Positions 53,179 to 62,367 are shown, counted from the stretch's first letter. The stretch: 64,000 nucleotides of DNA from Thermodesulfobacterium sp. (GCA_017656385.1 JACDNX010000008.1:1-64000), one strand, 5' to 3'. Notes: a model not told the origin generated them from the sequence alone. Numbers and translations: made by a program.

Positions 53179-54068
53179 GTTTTTCCATAATAGTTCCTAC
53201 TTATAATAGAGCAAACTTTGTAGTTGAAGCAATAAATTCAGCTTTAAATCAAACTTATAAACTACCTTATGAAGTTATAGTGGTGGATGATGGTTCTATA
53301 GATGACACAGAAAAGATTTTACTTGAATATATGAAAAGGGAGCCGAGGTTGAAATTTATTAAACACGAAAGAAATAAAGGTTTAGCAGCAGCACGGAATA
53401 CGGGAATATTAAACTCCCAAGGGGAATATTTATTATTTTTGGATTCGGATGACAAACTATTACCTGATGCTTTAAATGTATTCGCAAGGGCAGTTGAAAC
53501 CTATTCAGATGGTGATGTGTTTATAGGAAGGATTATAAGAGAAAATTTAAAAAGCAAAAAATTGGGTCCAGTTCCTAAAATTTCCGGAAATAATAAAAAA
53601 GATTTCCAAAAGTTTTTAAAAAGAGAAATTCCACTTGTAGCAGGTTCTTTTATAGTTAAGAAAAGTATTATTGAACAGAATCTTTTCCCTGAAGAAATAA
53701 GATTGAGAGAAGATTTGCCTGTCTATGGGTATTTAATTGCTATGTATAGATGTTATGCGTTAAAAGATCCTGTTGTAATTATAAAAGACCATCCTGATAG
53801 GTTAAGAAAAGATGAAAATTTATTAAAACAAAGAAATTTAAAGCCTTTAGAAATCCTTTTTCAAAGATTACCTCAAGATTTTCAAAATTTTTATTCTTTT
53901 GCTTTATCTCGAGAGTATTTATCAATTTTTAGGTCTTATTATTTAATAGGAGAATATTCAAAAGCTATTGAATACTACCATAAAGCAATAAGAGTTTATT
54001 CTAAGAATCTTTTTTTAATTTCGTATTTTAAAAAGTATTTAAAAGGTATAATAAAAAGTTTATTTTAA
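53166..54068 (+). CDS. GT2 family glycosyltransferase
   Basis: A 300-residue GT-A glycosyltransferase. The nucleotide-sugar site has IIVPTYNRANFVVEAI and VDDGSIDDTEK, and the metal-binding DSDD is in LFLDSDDKL. No membrane helix is seen, so it acts at the cytoplasmic face. It belongs to the LPS core/outer-sugar cluster. The donor and acceptor cannot be told. Confidence 0.85.
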   Translation: MSKIGFSIIVPTYNRANFVVEAINSALNQTYKLPYEVIVVDDGSIDDTEKILLEYMKREPRLKFIKHERNKGLAAARNTGILNSQGEYLLFLDSDDKLLPDALNVFARAVETYSDGDVFIGRIIRENLKSKKLGPVPKISGNNKKDFQKFLKREIPLVAGSFIVKKSIIEQNLFPEEIRLREDLPVYGYLIAMYRCYALKDPVVIIKDHPDRLRKDENLLKQRNLKPLEILFQRLPQDFQNFYSFALSREYLSIFRSYYLIGEYSKAIEYYHKAIRVYSKNLFLISYFKKYLKGIIKSLF

Positions 54069-54075
54069 GAAGTTT

Positions 54076-55194
54076 ATGAAAATAGCTTTGATTTCTCAAA
54101 GTTTTGAAGAAAACAAAGGTGGAGCAGAAAAATTTTCTTCAGAACTTGCAAAGTATTTAATAAAAAAAGGTTTGAATATTAAACTTTTTGCAAGAAAAAT
54201 TGAGGTTTCAGATCTTAAACCCTTCGGTGTAGAAATCAAAATCCCAAAAAAACCTCCTTTCTTTCGGATCTTAATTTTAGCTTATACAGGACTTTACTTA
54301 GCTAAAAAATGGAAAGCTGATAGAATTTTTGCAATGATGCCACTTCCGGAGGGAGATTTTTATTGGCTTGCTGGAGGAGTTTATAGTAATTGGTTAAAGA
54401 TAAAATATCCTAATGTTATGGAAAGAGTCATAGCCTGCTTGTTTAAACCACATAATTTATTGAATCTTTATTTTCAAAAAAGGTGTATTACTTCATCAAC
54501 TTTAAAAAAGGTGATTACAAATTCTGATCTTGAAAAAAATATAGCAATTAAAACATTTAATATTTCGCCTGAAAAAATTGTAGTTATACCTAACGGAGTT
54601 AATCTAACTTGTTTTAACTTATCGGTTAAGAAAGATAGAGATATAATGCGTAAAAAGTTAGGTTTTAATAAGTCTGACAAAATTATTATGTTTGCAGGAA
54701 ATAATTTTAAAAGAAAGGGACTTGAGACAGTTATCAAAGCTCTGGCAAGGCTTAAAAATATATCAAAATTATATTTGTTGGTTGCAGGTAAAGATAAAAC
54801 TGATTATTTTATTAAACTTTCTCAAAGATTAGGAGTGAGTGAAAAAATTAAATTTCTTGGTTATGTGAAGGAAATAGAAAAGATTTATGGTATGGCAGAT
54901 TTATTTGTTTTCCCTTCTCAATATGATTCTTTTGCAAGTGTAGTTCTTGAAGCTATGGCATGTGGACTCTCTGTGATTACTACCAAAACAAACGGAGCAA
55001 GTATGGTAATTAACCACGGAGAAGAAGGTTTTATTTTAAAAAGATGGGATGATGATAGACTCTTAGCAGAATACATAGTAAAAACCCTTGAAAACTCTGA
55101 AGAAATGGGATTTAAAGCTTACCAAAAAGCCTTAAATTATTCTGCAGAGAATTGCTTTGAAAAATATTACCAGGTTTTAGCAGCAGATTTATGA
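54076..55194 (+). CDS. GT4 family LPS core glycosyltransferase (WaaG-like)
   Basis: A 372-residue GT-B enzyme. It starts MKIALISQSFEENKGGAEKF and has the C-terminal donor site FPSQYDSFASVVLEAMACGLSVITTKTNGA (cited in part) with the E-x7-E pattern. It resembles WaaG (RfaG), which adds the first hexose to the heptose core. The next gene encodes a WaaP-like kinase, a common neighbour, overlapping by four bases. Confidence 0.82.
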   Translation: MKIALISQSFEENKGGAEKFSSELAKYLIKKGLNIKLFARKIEVSDLKPFGVEIKIPKKPPFFRILILAYTGLYLAKKWKADRIFAMMPLPEGDFYWLAGGVYSNWLKIKYPNVMERVIACLFKPHNLLNLYFQKRCITSSTLKKVITNSDLEKNIAIKTFNISPEKIVVIPNGVNLTCFNLSVKKDRDIMRKKLGFNKSDKIIMFAGNNFKRKGLETVIKALARLKNISKLYLLVAGKDKTDYFIKLSQRLGVSEKIKFLGYVKEIEKIYGMADLFVFPSQYDSFASVVLEAMACGLSVITTKTNGASMVINHGEEGFILKRWDDDRLLAEYIVKTLENSEEMGFKAYQKALNYSAENCFEKYYQVLAADL

Positions 55195-55976
55195 TAAAAA
55201 GGTCCTATCAATTTATTGAGAAAAATAATCTGAAAATAAATTTAGAGTATTTAGACCTACTTAATTCTAAAGGTCTTTTAAGTTTTGAAAGTTTATGGAA
55301 TTTAAAAGATAGCTATTTCTATTATAAAAAAAGATATCGCACAATAGAGGCTTATGATTTGGGAGGTTTTAAACTTTATTTAAAAAAATATGAATTTAAT
55401 CTAAAGGAAGCTGAGAATGAATGGCGAAACTTTTCTCTTTTATGGGAAAAAGGATTCCCTACTCTTACACCAGTAGTTTTTGGAAATAAAAAAGATAAAG
55501 TTCTTATTGGAACAGAAGAATTAAAATTTCCATCCTCTTTAAAACTTCTTAGTGAAAAATTAATTTCTCCGGAGATTTTACTTTTAAAGTTTTCTCAATT
55601 TTTGGCACTTTTTCATGAAAATAATTTTTTTCATCAGGATTGTTATATAGGACATTTTCATTACGATGCGAAAAAAGATATGTTTTATATTATGGATGTA
55701 GCCAGAGTAAAGTATAATCCTAAATTTAAAATGAGATATTTAATAAAAGACCTTGCTCAATTGAAGTATTCTTTTATGGAAACCTTTAAAGAACAAAATT
55801 TATACTGGTGGGATTTTTTTTGGAAAGAATATAATAAACATAGAAAGGAAAAACTTGGGAAACTTATAAAATTTTTAATAAATAAAAAAGCTCAATTGAT
55901 AGATAGACACACTCAAAAAATAATAAAAAAAGGTGGGGAAGGCGTAATAACTTATTATAAAAAAATCCTAATTTAA
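55191..55976 (+). CDS. LPS core heptose kinase, WaaP/InaA-like
   Basis: A 261-residue protein kinase-like LPS kinase. The hallmark FFHQDCYIGHFHYD matches the WaaP HxDxYxxHF motif with the catalytic Asp. IMDVARVKY is the following metal-binding Asp stretch. It would put phosphate on a heptose of the LPS inner core. It overlaps the WaaG-like gene by four bases. A Kdo kinase is the alternative. Confidence 0.8.
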   Translation: MIKRSYQFIEKNNLKINLEYLDLLNSKGLLSFESLWNLKDSYFYYKKRYRTIEAYDLGGFKLYLKKYEFNLKEAENEWRNFSLLWEKGFPTLTPVVFGNKKDKVLIGTEELKFPSSLKLLSEKLISPEILLLKFSQFLALFHENNFFHQDCYIGHFHYDAKKDMFYIMDVARVKYNPKFKMRYLIKDLAQLKYSFMETFKEQNLYWWDFFWKEYNKHRKEKLGKLIKFLINKKAQLIDRHTQKIIKKGGEGVITYYKKILI

Positions 55977-55978
55977 GT

Positions 55979-57244
55979 ATGATTGAAATCTTACAAGAAG
56001 GGAAAGGAAGAAAGATTGAGTTTAACCATAAAGATGGCTTGGTGTATAAGTCAGGCTCTTTTTTAAAATTATTAAAAGAATGGCACAAATTAAAGAAAGC
56101 TTATAGTCTGAATTTAAATGTCCCCAAACCTATTAAATTTATTAGACAATCTTTGTTTAAAGCCCAAATTGTAATGTCTTTTATTAAGGGAAATACTTTG
56201 GAAAATTTGCTACCCAATTTAAGTTATTCAGATAAAATTAAACTTGCCTTTAGCTTGGGAAAAACTTTTAAAGAATTAAATAAACATAGACTGTGGCATA
56301 AAGATATTCATAAAGGAAATATTATAGTTACTCCGGAAGGAGAAATTTTTTTACTTGATTTATATAAACTCCAAAAAAGCCTGAGTTTTAAGATTTCTCA
56401 AATTAAACAATTAGCGGTTCTTTATGGAGCATTTATAAAAGATTTAGACATAAAAATAATTTTATCTTTTTTAAAAGGATATTTAGGTAATTATAAAAAC
56501 GCTAAAGAATTTATAAAAGAATACGGACAACAGATTCAAGAAAAAGGAATAAAAAATTTGATAAACATTTTAAAAAAAGAAATTTCTAATCTTGATAATC
56601 CAAGAAGATTTAAGAAAATCGTGTTAGGAGATTGGAAAGGATATCTTGCTTTAAGAACAAATGGTTTGTTTTATGAAAACGAAATTTTAGATTGGTTAGA
56701 AGGTTACCAAAAAGAAAATAAAATTTTAGGTAAAATTGTAAAAGAGGGGAGGTCAGCTTTAGTAGTAAAATATAAAAATATTTGTCTTAAATTATTTAAA
56801 AAAAGGATGCACAAATGGAAAGGTTTAAAAGACTTACTTTTATATAGAATAAAATATACAAGAGCCCGAAAATCATTTTTTAACTCATACTTGTTTTATT
56901 TTACTTGTGGATATACACCTCCACCATTAGCTTTTTTTGAAAATAAAAATGGAGAAGGAATATTTGTTACACTTTTTATTGAGGATTCTATTACTTTTTC
57001 AAAATTTATAGAAAAATTTCCGGATAAAGAGAAGGCTCCATATATAAATAAGCTTCTAAAATGGTATAAAAAGATTTTAGATTACAATTTTATAAGTAAA
57101 GATGCTAATTTAAGAAATATATTGGTTAATTCAAAAAATAATATATGGCTAATTGATTCACTTGATATTGTTTATACTAATAATCTTAAGAAAAAAACGA
57201 AGAGTATTAATAGATTGTTAAAAGATTTAAAAATTTATGAATAA
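55979..57244 (+). CDS. Tandem kinase-fold protein of LPS cluster
   Basis: A 421-residue protein with two kinase-like parts. The first (about 1-200) has a full catalytic loop LWHKDIHKGNIIV and IFLLDLYKL in the place of DFG. The second (about 250-421) has VVKYKNICLKLFKK as a Lys-containing strand, then FISKDANLRNILV and IWLIDSLDI. Both resemble LPS/RIO-type sugar kinases. The second lacks the His before the Asp, which may change its activity. It starts two bases after the heptose kinase and overlaps the next glycosyltransferase by eight. A two-site LPS kinase is possible; the substrates are unknown. Confidence 0.7.
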   Translation: MIEILQEGKGRKIEFNHKDGLVYKSGSFLKLLKEWHKLKKAYSLNLNVPKPIKFIRQSLFKAQIVMSFIKGNTLENLLPNLSYSDKIKLAFSLGKTFKELNKHRLWHKDIHKGNIIVTPEGEIFLLDLYKLQKSLSFKISQIKQLAVLYGAFIKDLDIKIILSFLKGYLGNYKNAKEFIKEYGQQIQEKGIKNLINILKKEISNLDNPRRFKKIVLGDWKGYLALRTNGLFYENEILDWLEGYQKENKILGKIVKEGRSALVVKYKNICLKLFKKRMHKWKGLKDLLLYRIKYTRARKSFFNSYLFYFTCGYTPPPLAFFENKNGEGIFVTLFIEDSITFSKFIEKFPDKEKAPYINKLLKWYKKILDYNFISKDANLRNILVNSKNNIWLIDSLDIVYTNNLKKKTKSINRLLKDLKIYE

Positions 57245-58064
57245 ATTTATGAATAAGAACTACAAAATAGAAGATTTAAAAATATCTTTAATTATAACAA
57301 CCTATAATACTCCGCACTTTTTGGAAAAAGTCTTGCAGAGTGTGCTTAAACAAACTTTATTACCTTATGAAGTAATCATTGCTGATGATGGTTCGACTGA
57401 AGAAACTGCAAGATTAATAAAAAAATATCAGAAAATATTTCCTGTACCACTTTTACATGTATGGCATGAAGATTTAGGCTTTAGAGCTGCAAAAATAAGA
57501 AATGAAGCAATTAAAGTATCTTCAGGAAATTATATTGTTTTTTTAGATGGAGATTGTATACCTGATAAAAATTTTATTTTTGATCATGTTAAATTAGCAG
57601 AAAGTAAATGTTTTGTTCAAGGCAAAAGAATTCTTTTAGATCAAAAAATTTCTCAAAATTTTAGTTTTGATACTATAGAATCTTTCTCTAAAAAACTAAA
57701 ACTCTTTTTTTCTCCAAAAATTTCTAATCGTCATCATTTAATAAGAATACCTTTTTTCCCTGCTTTTAGAAATAAAAAAATTAAAGGAATCAAAGGTTGT
57801 AATATGGGAGTGTTTAAAGAGGATTTATTAGCTGTAAATGGATTTAATGAGGATTTTTTAGGATGGGGAAGAGAAGATACAGAATTGATTATAAGGCTTT
57901 ATAAATATGGATTAAAAAGAAAAGAACATCCATTTATGGCTATATGTTTTCATTTATGGCATCCTCCTCAACCAAGAGAAAATTTAAATAAAAACGATGC
58001 TTTAGTTGAAAAAGCTTTTAATAGTGATAGTTATTTTTGTGCCAATGGAATTATAAAAGTTTAA
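57237..58064 (+). CDS. GT2 glycosyltransferase with C-terminal galactosyltransferase-like part
   Basis: A 275-residue enzyme. The start has SLIITTYNTPHFLEKVLQSV and IADDGSTEETARL. The metal motif is FLDGDCIP, and the later WGREDTELIIRLYKYG is the ED-type acceptor motif of GT7-like ends. An ATG at 57249 would give a slightly shorter form. It ends the LPS cluster. The donor sugar is not known. Confidence 0.82.
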   Translation: MNKFMNKNYKIEDLKISLIITTYNTPHFLEKVLQSVLKQTLLPYEVIIADDGSTEETARLIKKYQKIFPVPLLHVWHEDLGFRAAKIRNEAIKVSSGNYIVFLDGDCIPDKNFIFDHVKLAESKCFVQGKRILLDQKISQNFSFDTIESFSKKLKLFFSPKISNRHHLIRIPFFPAFRNKKIKGIKGCNMGVFKEDLLAVNGFNEDFLGWGREDTELIIRLYKYGLKRKEHPFMAICFHLWHPPQPRENLNKNDALVEKAFNSDSYFCANGIIKV

Positions 58065-58091
58065 ATAAAGCTAAAAATTTTTGTTTAAAAT

Positions 58092-58316
58092 CTACTTTCT
58101 AAATAGCAGGTTTAATAAAATAGTTAAAATAATGCTGAGTAATATAGAAGTTGCCAGAGGAAAGTAAAAAGTGAAGTTCCCCCTTTTGATGTAAATATCT
58201 CCTGGAAGTTTTCCTAAGTAGGGAATTTTAGGAATAAAGGTAAGGAAGATCCCCAGACAGATTATTATAACACCCAACAGTATTAAAAATTTTCCCAATC
58301 CGGAAAGTTCGTTCAT
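58092..58316 (-). CDS. DUF2905 small membrane protein
   Basis: A 74-residue protein from the ATG at 58316 (a TTG 36 bases upstream is unlikely). It has two helices, near 5-25 (LGKFLILLGVIIICLGIFL) and near 52-72. The loop between them has KLPGDIYIKRGNFTFYFPLATSI, the DUF2905 signature. Its function is unknown. It stands alone between the LPS cluster and the nucleotidyltransferase gene. Confidence 0.8.
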   Translation of the reverse strand: MNELSGLGKFLILLGVIIICLGIFLTFIPKIPYLGKLPGDIYIKRGNFTFYFPLATSILLSIILTILLNLLFRK

Positions 58317-58384
58317 ATTAATAAAATTTAAAGAGAAATGTAAAAATTGCAATGCTTCAAAGCTGTATTAAAATCTTTTAGAGA

Positions 58385-58687
58385 ATGGAGAGAAAAATAA
58401 GACTTTCTGAAAAAGAAATAGAAGTTATTAAAAAAAGCGCTGAGGAAATATTTGGCAAAGGAACTAAAGTTTATCTTTTTGGTAGCAGAGTTGACCTTAA
58501 AAAAAGAGGAGGAGATATTGATCTTTACGTAAGACCCAAATTCAGAAATAATTTATTGGAAAAAAGAATTAAATTTTTAATTAAATTGTGGGAAGAACTT
58601 GGGGAACAAAAAATAGATATTATCTTAGAGAAAGATCCTGAAAGAGAAATAGAAAAAATAGCTTTAAAAGAAGGGGTTGAACTCTGA
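58385..58687 (+). CDS. MNT-type nucleotidyltransferase domain protein
   Basis: A 100-residue protein with the minimal nucleotidyltransferase motif VYLFGSRVDLKKRGGDIDLYV and a second Asp in KIDIILEK. Such proteins often pair with a HEPN toxin as the antitoxin that adds AMP, but no HEPN gene is next to it. The following gene is an ATP-grasp enzyme, 17 bases later. The function is open. Confidence 0.8.
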   Translation: MERKIRLSEKEIEVIKKSAEEIFGKGTKVYLFGSRVDLKKRGGDIDLYVRPKFRNNLLEKRIKFLIKLWEELGEQKIDIILEKDPEREIEKIALKEGVEL

Positions 58688-58704
58688 AAGAGAAATAAGT
58701 CTCA

Positions 58705-59499
58705 ATGGTTATTTCTTTTTTGCCAGGTTTTAAAGGAGATTTTAACTTTTTTCAATTTGAGCCTTTAGATAAAAGTTTTTTTGAAACACTTTTGCGAGCA
58801 AAAGCAGTTATTTTTCCTCCCACTATTTCTCCTGAATTATACTTTTTTGTAAAGAATTCAGGCATACCTGTTTTTCCAGAATATACATTTAGATTTTTGT
58901 ATCCTGGTAAAATCGGGCAGATAATGCTTTTTAAACTTTTAAATTTGCCTCATCCTGAAACCACCGTTGTTCCGAGGCTTTGCGGAATAGAAGAGAATCC
59001 TTATAAGAGAACTTTCAAAATTAAATATCCCTGTGTAATTAAGGGGAACTATGGAGACGAAGGAAGAGAAATTTTTCTGGTAAAAAATGAAGAAGAGCTG
59101 AAAGAAGTTTTTAAGGAAATTAAAAAATGGGAAAGAGAGGGAAGATTTGGTTTCCTTATACAGGAATATATACCCTGTGATTTTGATGCAAGAGCCTATG
59201 TTATCGGAGAGAAAATTTTGATCGTCTTTAGAGAAGGAGGATTTAAAAAAAACATTTCTCAAGAAGGCAGAATAATACCCTGTCCTGAAAAAAATTTAAA
59301 AAAGAAAGTTCTTGAGCTTACCAGTAAGATTATAAGAAATACTCATTTTAATCTTGTTGCTATAGACTTTCTTTTTAAAAACAAAGAGCCCGTAGTTAGT
59401 GAATTTAATTTTGTTTTCGGAAGACGGGCAATAGGAGAAAAAAGGTACGAAACACTTTTAAAAAAAGCCATAAAAGATTTTTTGGAAAAATTTGGTTAA
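58705..59499 (+). CDS. RimK-like ATP-grasp enzyme
   Basis: A 264-residue protein. The C-terminal two-thirds has ATP-grasp features: YPCVIKGNYGDEGREIFL, the FLIQEYIPCDFDARAYVIG hinge, and the metal-binding VAIDFLF with SEFNFVFG. This is the RimK/LysX type that joins an amino acid to a carboxylate. Substrates are unknown. The gene before it is a nucleotidyltransferase; whether they act together is not clear. Confidence 0.78.
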   Translation: MVISFLPGFKGDFNFFQFEPLDKSFFETLLRAKAVIFPPTISPELYFFVKNSGIPVFPEYTFRFLYPGKIGQIMLFKLLNLPHPETTVVPRLCGIEENPYKRTFKIKYPCVIKGNYGDEGREIFLVKNEEELKEVFKEIKKWEREGRFGFLIQEYIPCDFDARAYVIGEKILIVFREGGFKKNISQEGRIIPCPEKNLKKKVLELTSKIIRNTHFNLVAIDFLFKNKEPVVSEFNFVFGRRAIGEKRYETLLKKAIKDFLEKFG

Positions 59500-59513
59500 A
59501 TCTGTATTTATTT

Positions 59514-59958
59514 TTAATTTAGATCTTCTACGGTTATTAAATCACTAAATTTTTTAAAATCTTCCGAGTTTTCTGTATAAATAGTAAGAATATCATTCTC
59601 TAACATGGTGGCTACAATTACAACATCCCAAAATTTTATTCCTTTTATATTTCTTTCGGCAGAAAGAGAGATGCTTTTTCTTAAAATAGTTTCTGTAACA
59701 GGAAGAATAGTCAATATTTCAGAAGAAAACAAATCATTGATTTCTTTCTTTGCTTCCTTTGGTGTTAGAGGTGCTTTAATACCTCCTAATTTTCTGGTAA
59801 GGACTACATAAAATTCTCCGATAATCTGAGTTGAAATGAAAGCTTGATACTCAGAATTTTTAATCCTTTCAATTAATTTAATGGCTTTCTTGTGATTTTT
59901 TCTTGTGGTATCGTATAGCAGATACGAGGATGTTGGTATCTAAAAAGATTTTATTCAT
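59514..59958 (-). pseudogene. PIN-domain toxin, frameshifted
   Basis: The ATG at 59958 gives MNKIFLDTNILVS, the usual PIN start, but this frame ends soon in the region near 59880. From about 59910 the match continues in another frame (LLYDTTRKNHKKAIKLIE, then STQIIGEFYVVLTRKLGG, WDVVIVATML, YTEN) to the stop at 59514. The length, 445 bases, is three times 148 plus one. One extra base, or two lost, near GTATCTG at 59915-59923 would explain it. The toxin ribonuclease is probably inactive, unless the shift is an assembly error. Its ATG overlaps the antitoxin stop. Confidence 0.75.
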
Positions 59959-60190
59959 AAAGATTTTCTCTTTTAAATTCTTTTATGTGCAAAGGTCTTG
60001 GTGTAGGCCAATGAGAATGTCTTTTTTGAATTTTGAGCTCATTTTGTATAGCTTTTCTAATTAATTCCGTCACAGTAATTTTTTTCCGTTTGGCTTCTTC
60101 TACTAAGGCAATTTTTTCTTTTAAGGGGATTCTTATGGTAAGTGTAACTTTCGGATCTGATAATTGTGTAATTTTAGCTCTTGTTTTCAT
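59951..60190 (-). CDS. RHH-type antitoxin of the PIN locus
   Basis: A 79-residue protein with a ribbon-helix-helix pattern: VTLTIRIPLKEKIALVEEAKRK and then ITVTELIRKAIQNEL. The basic tail PTPRPLHIKEFKRENLYE could bind the toxin. It is followed by the PIN gene, whose ATG overlaps its stop. It should bind DNA and repress its own operon. With the toxin broken it may now be free of selection. Confidence 0.8.
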   Translation of the reverse strand: MKTRAKITQLSDPKVTLTIRIPLKEKIALVEEAKRKKITVTELIRKAIQNELKIQKRHSHWPTPRPLHIKEFKRENLYE

Positions 60191-60328
60191 ATTGCACCTC
60201 TTTTTGCACTTTTAGTATAGTGCAATTAATAAAAAACTCAATTATAAATCAATCCTGCATTTTAAACATTTTGTACTCTTCAATAATAACTTTATGTGAA
60301 CCATCACTAAAATTGCATTTAGAAATTG

Positions 60329-60357
60329 TTGACAAGAGTGATTAAATTTTATAAGAT
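60329..60357 (+). promoter_or_regulatory. Strong promoter of mtaB
   Basis: A perfect TTGACA (60329-60334) and TAAGAT (60352-60357) are 17 bases apart. The start would be near 60364, with the ATG at 60395. Confidence 0.65.
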
Positions 60358-60394
60358 AGCTAAGGGGCAAATTTTAGGCTTTTGAGAAAAAAGT

Positions 60395-61771
60395 ATGAAA
60401 GGGAAAAATTTTTTCGTAAAGACACTTGGTTGTAAAGTAAATCAGGTAGAAAGTGCTTATATTGTGGAAAGTTTGCTGAGAGAAGGTTTTTCTCTTTCTT
60501 CAGAAAAAGAGGCAGAGATTTTAATTTTAAACAGTTGCATTGTTACAGCTAAAGCAGAAACTGAGACTCGCAAAATTATAAAAAGGTGGTTAAAACTACC
60601 CCCCCAAATTATAGTGCTTACAGGATGTTATTCTCAGAAGTTTTACAAAGAGGTATCAAGAAATTTACCAGATAATCAGGTTAAATTTTTAATTTTGGGG
60701 CAAAAGGAAAAATTTAGAATTGCAGAAATTTTGAAGAAACTTTCTCAGGAGGGTCAAATTAGCGAAATTTCAAAGGTTTTTATACAGGTTGAGGATGTTT
60801 CTCAGGAAAAAGTTTGTCTTCCTGTAATTTTACACAACTTTTTTGGGCACTCAAGAGCATTTGTAAAGGTTCAGGACGGTTGCGACAGTTTTTGCAGTTA
60901 CTGTATTGTACCCTATGTTAGAGGAGCTCCAAGGAGTGTCCCTGCTGAAAAAGTTTTAGAGCAGATTAAAATTTTTGTAGAAAAGGGATATAAAGAAGTT
61001 GTTCTTACAGGAATTCATCTTGGAAAGTGGGGACAGGATTTTAAACCTAAAAAAAAACTTACAGATCTTCTGTGGAAAATAGAGGAATATCTGGAACTTC
61101 AAGAAAAGGAATTTAATCTCAGGCTTTCTTCCTTAGAAGTAAACGAGGTGGATGAGGATTTTTTAGAATTTGTTAAAAAAAGCCGATTTTTGGTTCCCCA
61201 TTTTCATATTCCTTTGCAGAGTGGTTCAAACCGCATTTTAAAGCTAATGAATAGAAATTATACCAGAGAACAATATATGGAAACACTTTTAAAACTTTAT
61301 GAAATATATCCTTATGCTACTTTTGGAGCTGATGTAATTGTTGGTTTTCCTGGAGAAAGTGAGGATGATTTCAAGGATACTTATGAGGTTATTAAAGATT
61401 CGCCTTTAAACTGGCTTCATATTTTTCCCTTTTCTCCTCGCTCAGGAACAGCGGCGGAGAAACTTCCCGGAAGGGTGAGTCCTTCTGTTATTAAAAAAAG
61501 GGCGGAGGTTTTGAAAAGACTTTTTTCGGAAAAAAGAAGATGTTTTCTTGAAAAGGAAATCGGAAAAACAAGAAAGGTGGTTTTGGAAAATTTTGATGAG
61601 AGCCGCGGTATGTGGAAAGGACTTTCTGAAAATTACATTTCTACATTTGTAAATCTAAGGGATAAAAAAACAGAGCTGAAAGGAAAGATTGTAAAGGTAA
61701 AATTTTTAAAGCTTGAGAAAGATTATCTTATTGGGGATTTGGTAAAAGATTTCCAGAACAAAAAGGCGTAA
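60395..61771 (+). CDS. mtaB: tRNA t6A37 methylthiotransferase MtaB
   Basis: MtaB turns t6A37 into ms2t6A37 in tRNA. The N-terminal UPF0004 domain holds Cys in LGCKVNQVE, NSCIV and TGCYSQK. The radical SAM cluster is CDSFCSYCIVPYVRG, and the C-terminal TRAM-like part follows. Length is 458 residues. The last 49 bases overlap the end of the convergent phosphatidyltransferase gene. Confidence 0.93.
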   Translation: MKGKNFFVKTLGCKVNQVESAYIVESLLREGFSLSSEKEAEILILNSCIVTAKAETETRKIIKRWLKLPPQIIVLTGCYSQKFYKEVSRNLPDNQVKFLILGQKEKFRIAEILKKLSQEGQISEISKVFIQVEDVSQEKVCLPVILHNFFGHSRAFVKVQDGCDSFCSYCIVPYVRGAPRSVPAEKVLEQIKIFVEKGYKEVVLTGIHLGKWGQDFKPKKKLTDLLWKIEEYLELQEKEFNLRLSSLEVNEVDEDFLEFVKKSRFLVPHFHIPLQSGSNRILKLMNRNYTREQYMETLLKLYEIYPYATFGADVIVGFPGESEDDFKDTYEVIKDSPLNWLHIFPFSPRSGTAAEKLPGRVSPSVIKKRAEVLKRLFSEKRRCFLEKEIGKTRKVVLENFDESRGMWKGLSENYISTFVNLRDKKTELKGKIVKVKFLKLEKDYLIGDLVKDFQNKKA

Positions 61772-62295
61772 TGAAAGCCAGAAAGCAGAGTGAAAAATAT
61801 CACCAATTGAGAAAAAATTGAGATTAATAGATCATTTAGCGGGTTTATAAAGAGATGGACAAAATACAGAAATAGAAATATTAGCTGGAAAACTGTGCAG
61901 GTTTTTCCAAGGTAAGTTGGGCTGAATTTGACCTGATCAGGATATTTGAAGTAAAGGAGAGTTGCTCCTGAGAGTATAGCTATATCTCTTGCTAAAATGA
62001 TGGATAAAAAAGATAAAGAAATGTTTTTATTTAAATAAAGAAGAACGAAAAGCATATTTATAAAAACTTTATCTGCAAGCGGATCTAAGATTTTACCAAG
62101 GTCTGTTTTTTGATGAAAAATTCTTGCTATGTTTCCATCAAAGGTGTCGCTTAAGATAGCTGTTCCAATTAGAATAAGTAAAATTTTATCTTGTATTTCT
62201 AATTTCCAAAGGAAAGGGAAAATCAGCCCCAGTATGAGTCTATAAAGACTTAAAAGATTAGGTATTTTGACCAGGTCCTTCCATCTAATCTGCAT
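61723..62295 (-). CDS. CDP-alcohol phosphatidyltransferase (PgsA-like)
   Basis: A 190-residue membrane enzyme with the complete motif DTFDGNIARIFHQKTDLGKILDPLADK, the D-G-x2-A-R-x8-G-x3-D-x3-D of the family, and about five helices. It probably makes phosphatidylglycerol phosphate, as PgsA. The 3' end overlaps mtaB by 49 bases, an unusually long convergent overlap. Confidence 0.88.
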   Translation of the reverse strand: MQIRWKDLVKIPNLLSLYRLILGLIFPFLWKLEIQDKILLILIGTAILSDTFDGNIARIFHQKTDLGKILDPLADKVFINMLFVLLYLNKNISLSFLSIILARDIAILSGATLLYFKYPDQVKFSPTYLGKTCTVFQLIFLFLYFVHLFINPLNDLLISIFSQLVIFFTLLSGFHYAFLFWKSFTKSPIR

Positions 62296-62342
62296 AAATC
62301 TTAATTATAAGCCAAAAATTCCATTTTAAAAACCTTCCTACC

Positions 62343-62367
62343 ATCTACCACTTCCGAAGTGGTAGAT
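62343..62367. repeat. Perfect hairpin upstream of queH
   Basis: ATCTACCACTT-CCG-AAGTGGTAGAT is an 11-pair stem with a three-base loop, followed by TTTTGGTTTT on the plus strand. It may be a terminator or a palindromic repeat. Its ACTTC-G core resembles the two hairpins before birA. Confidence 0.6.
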
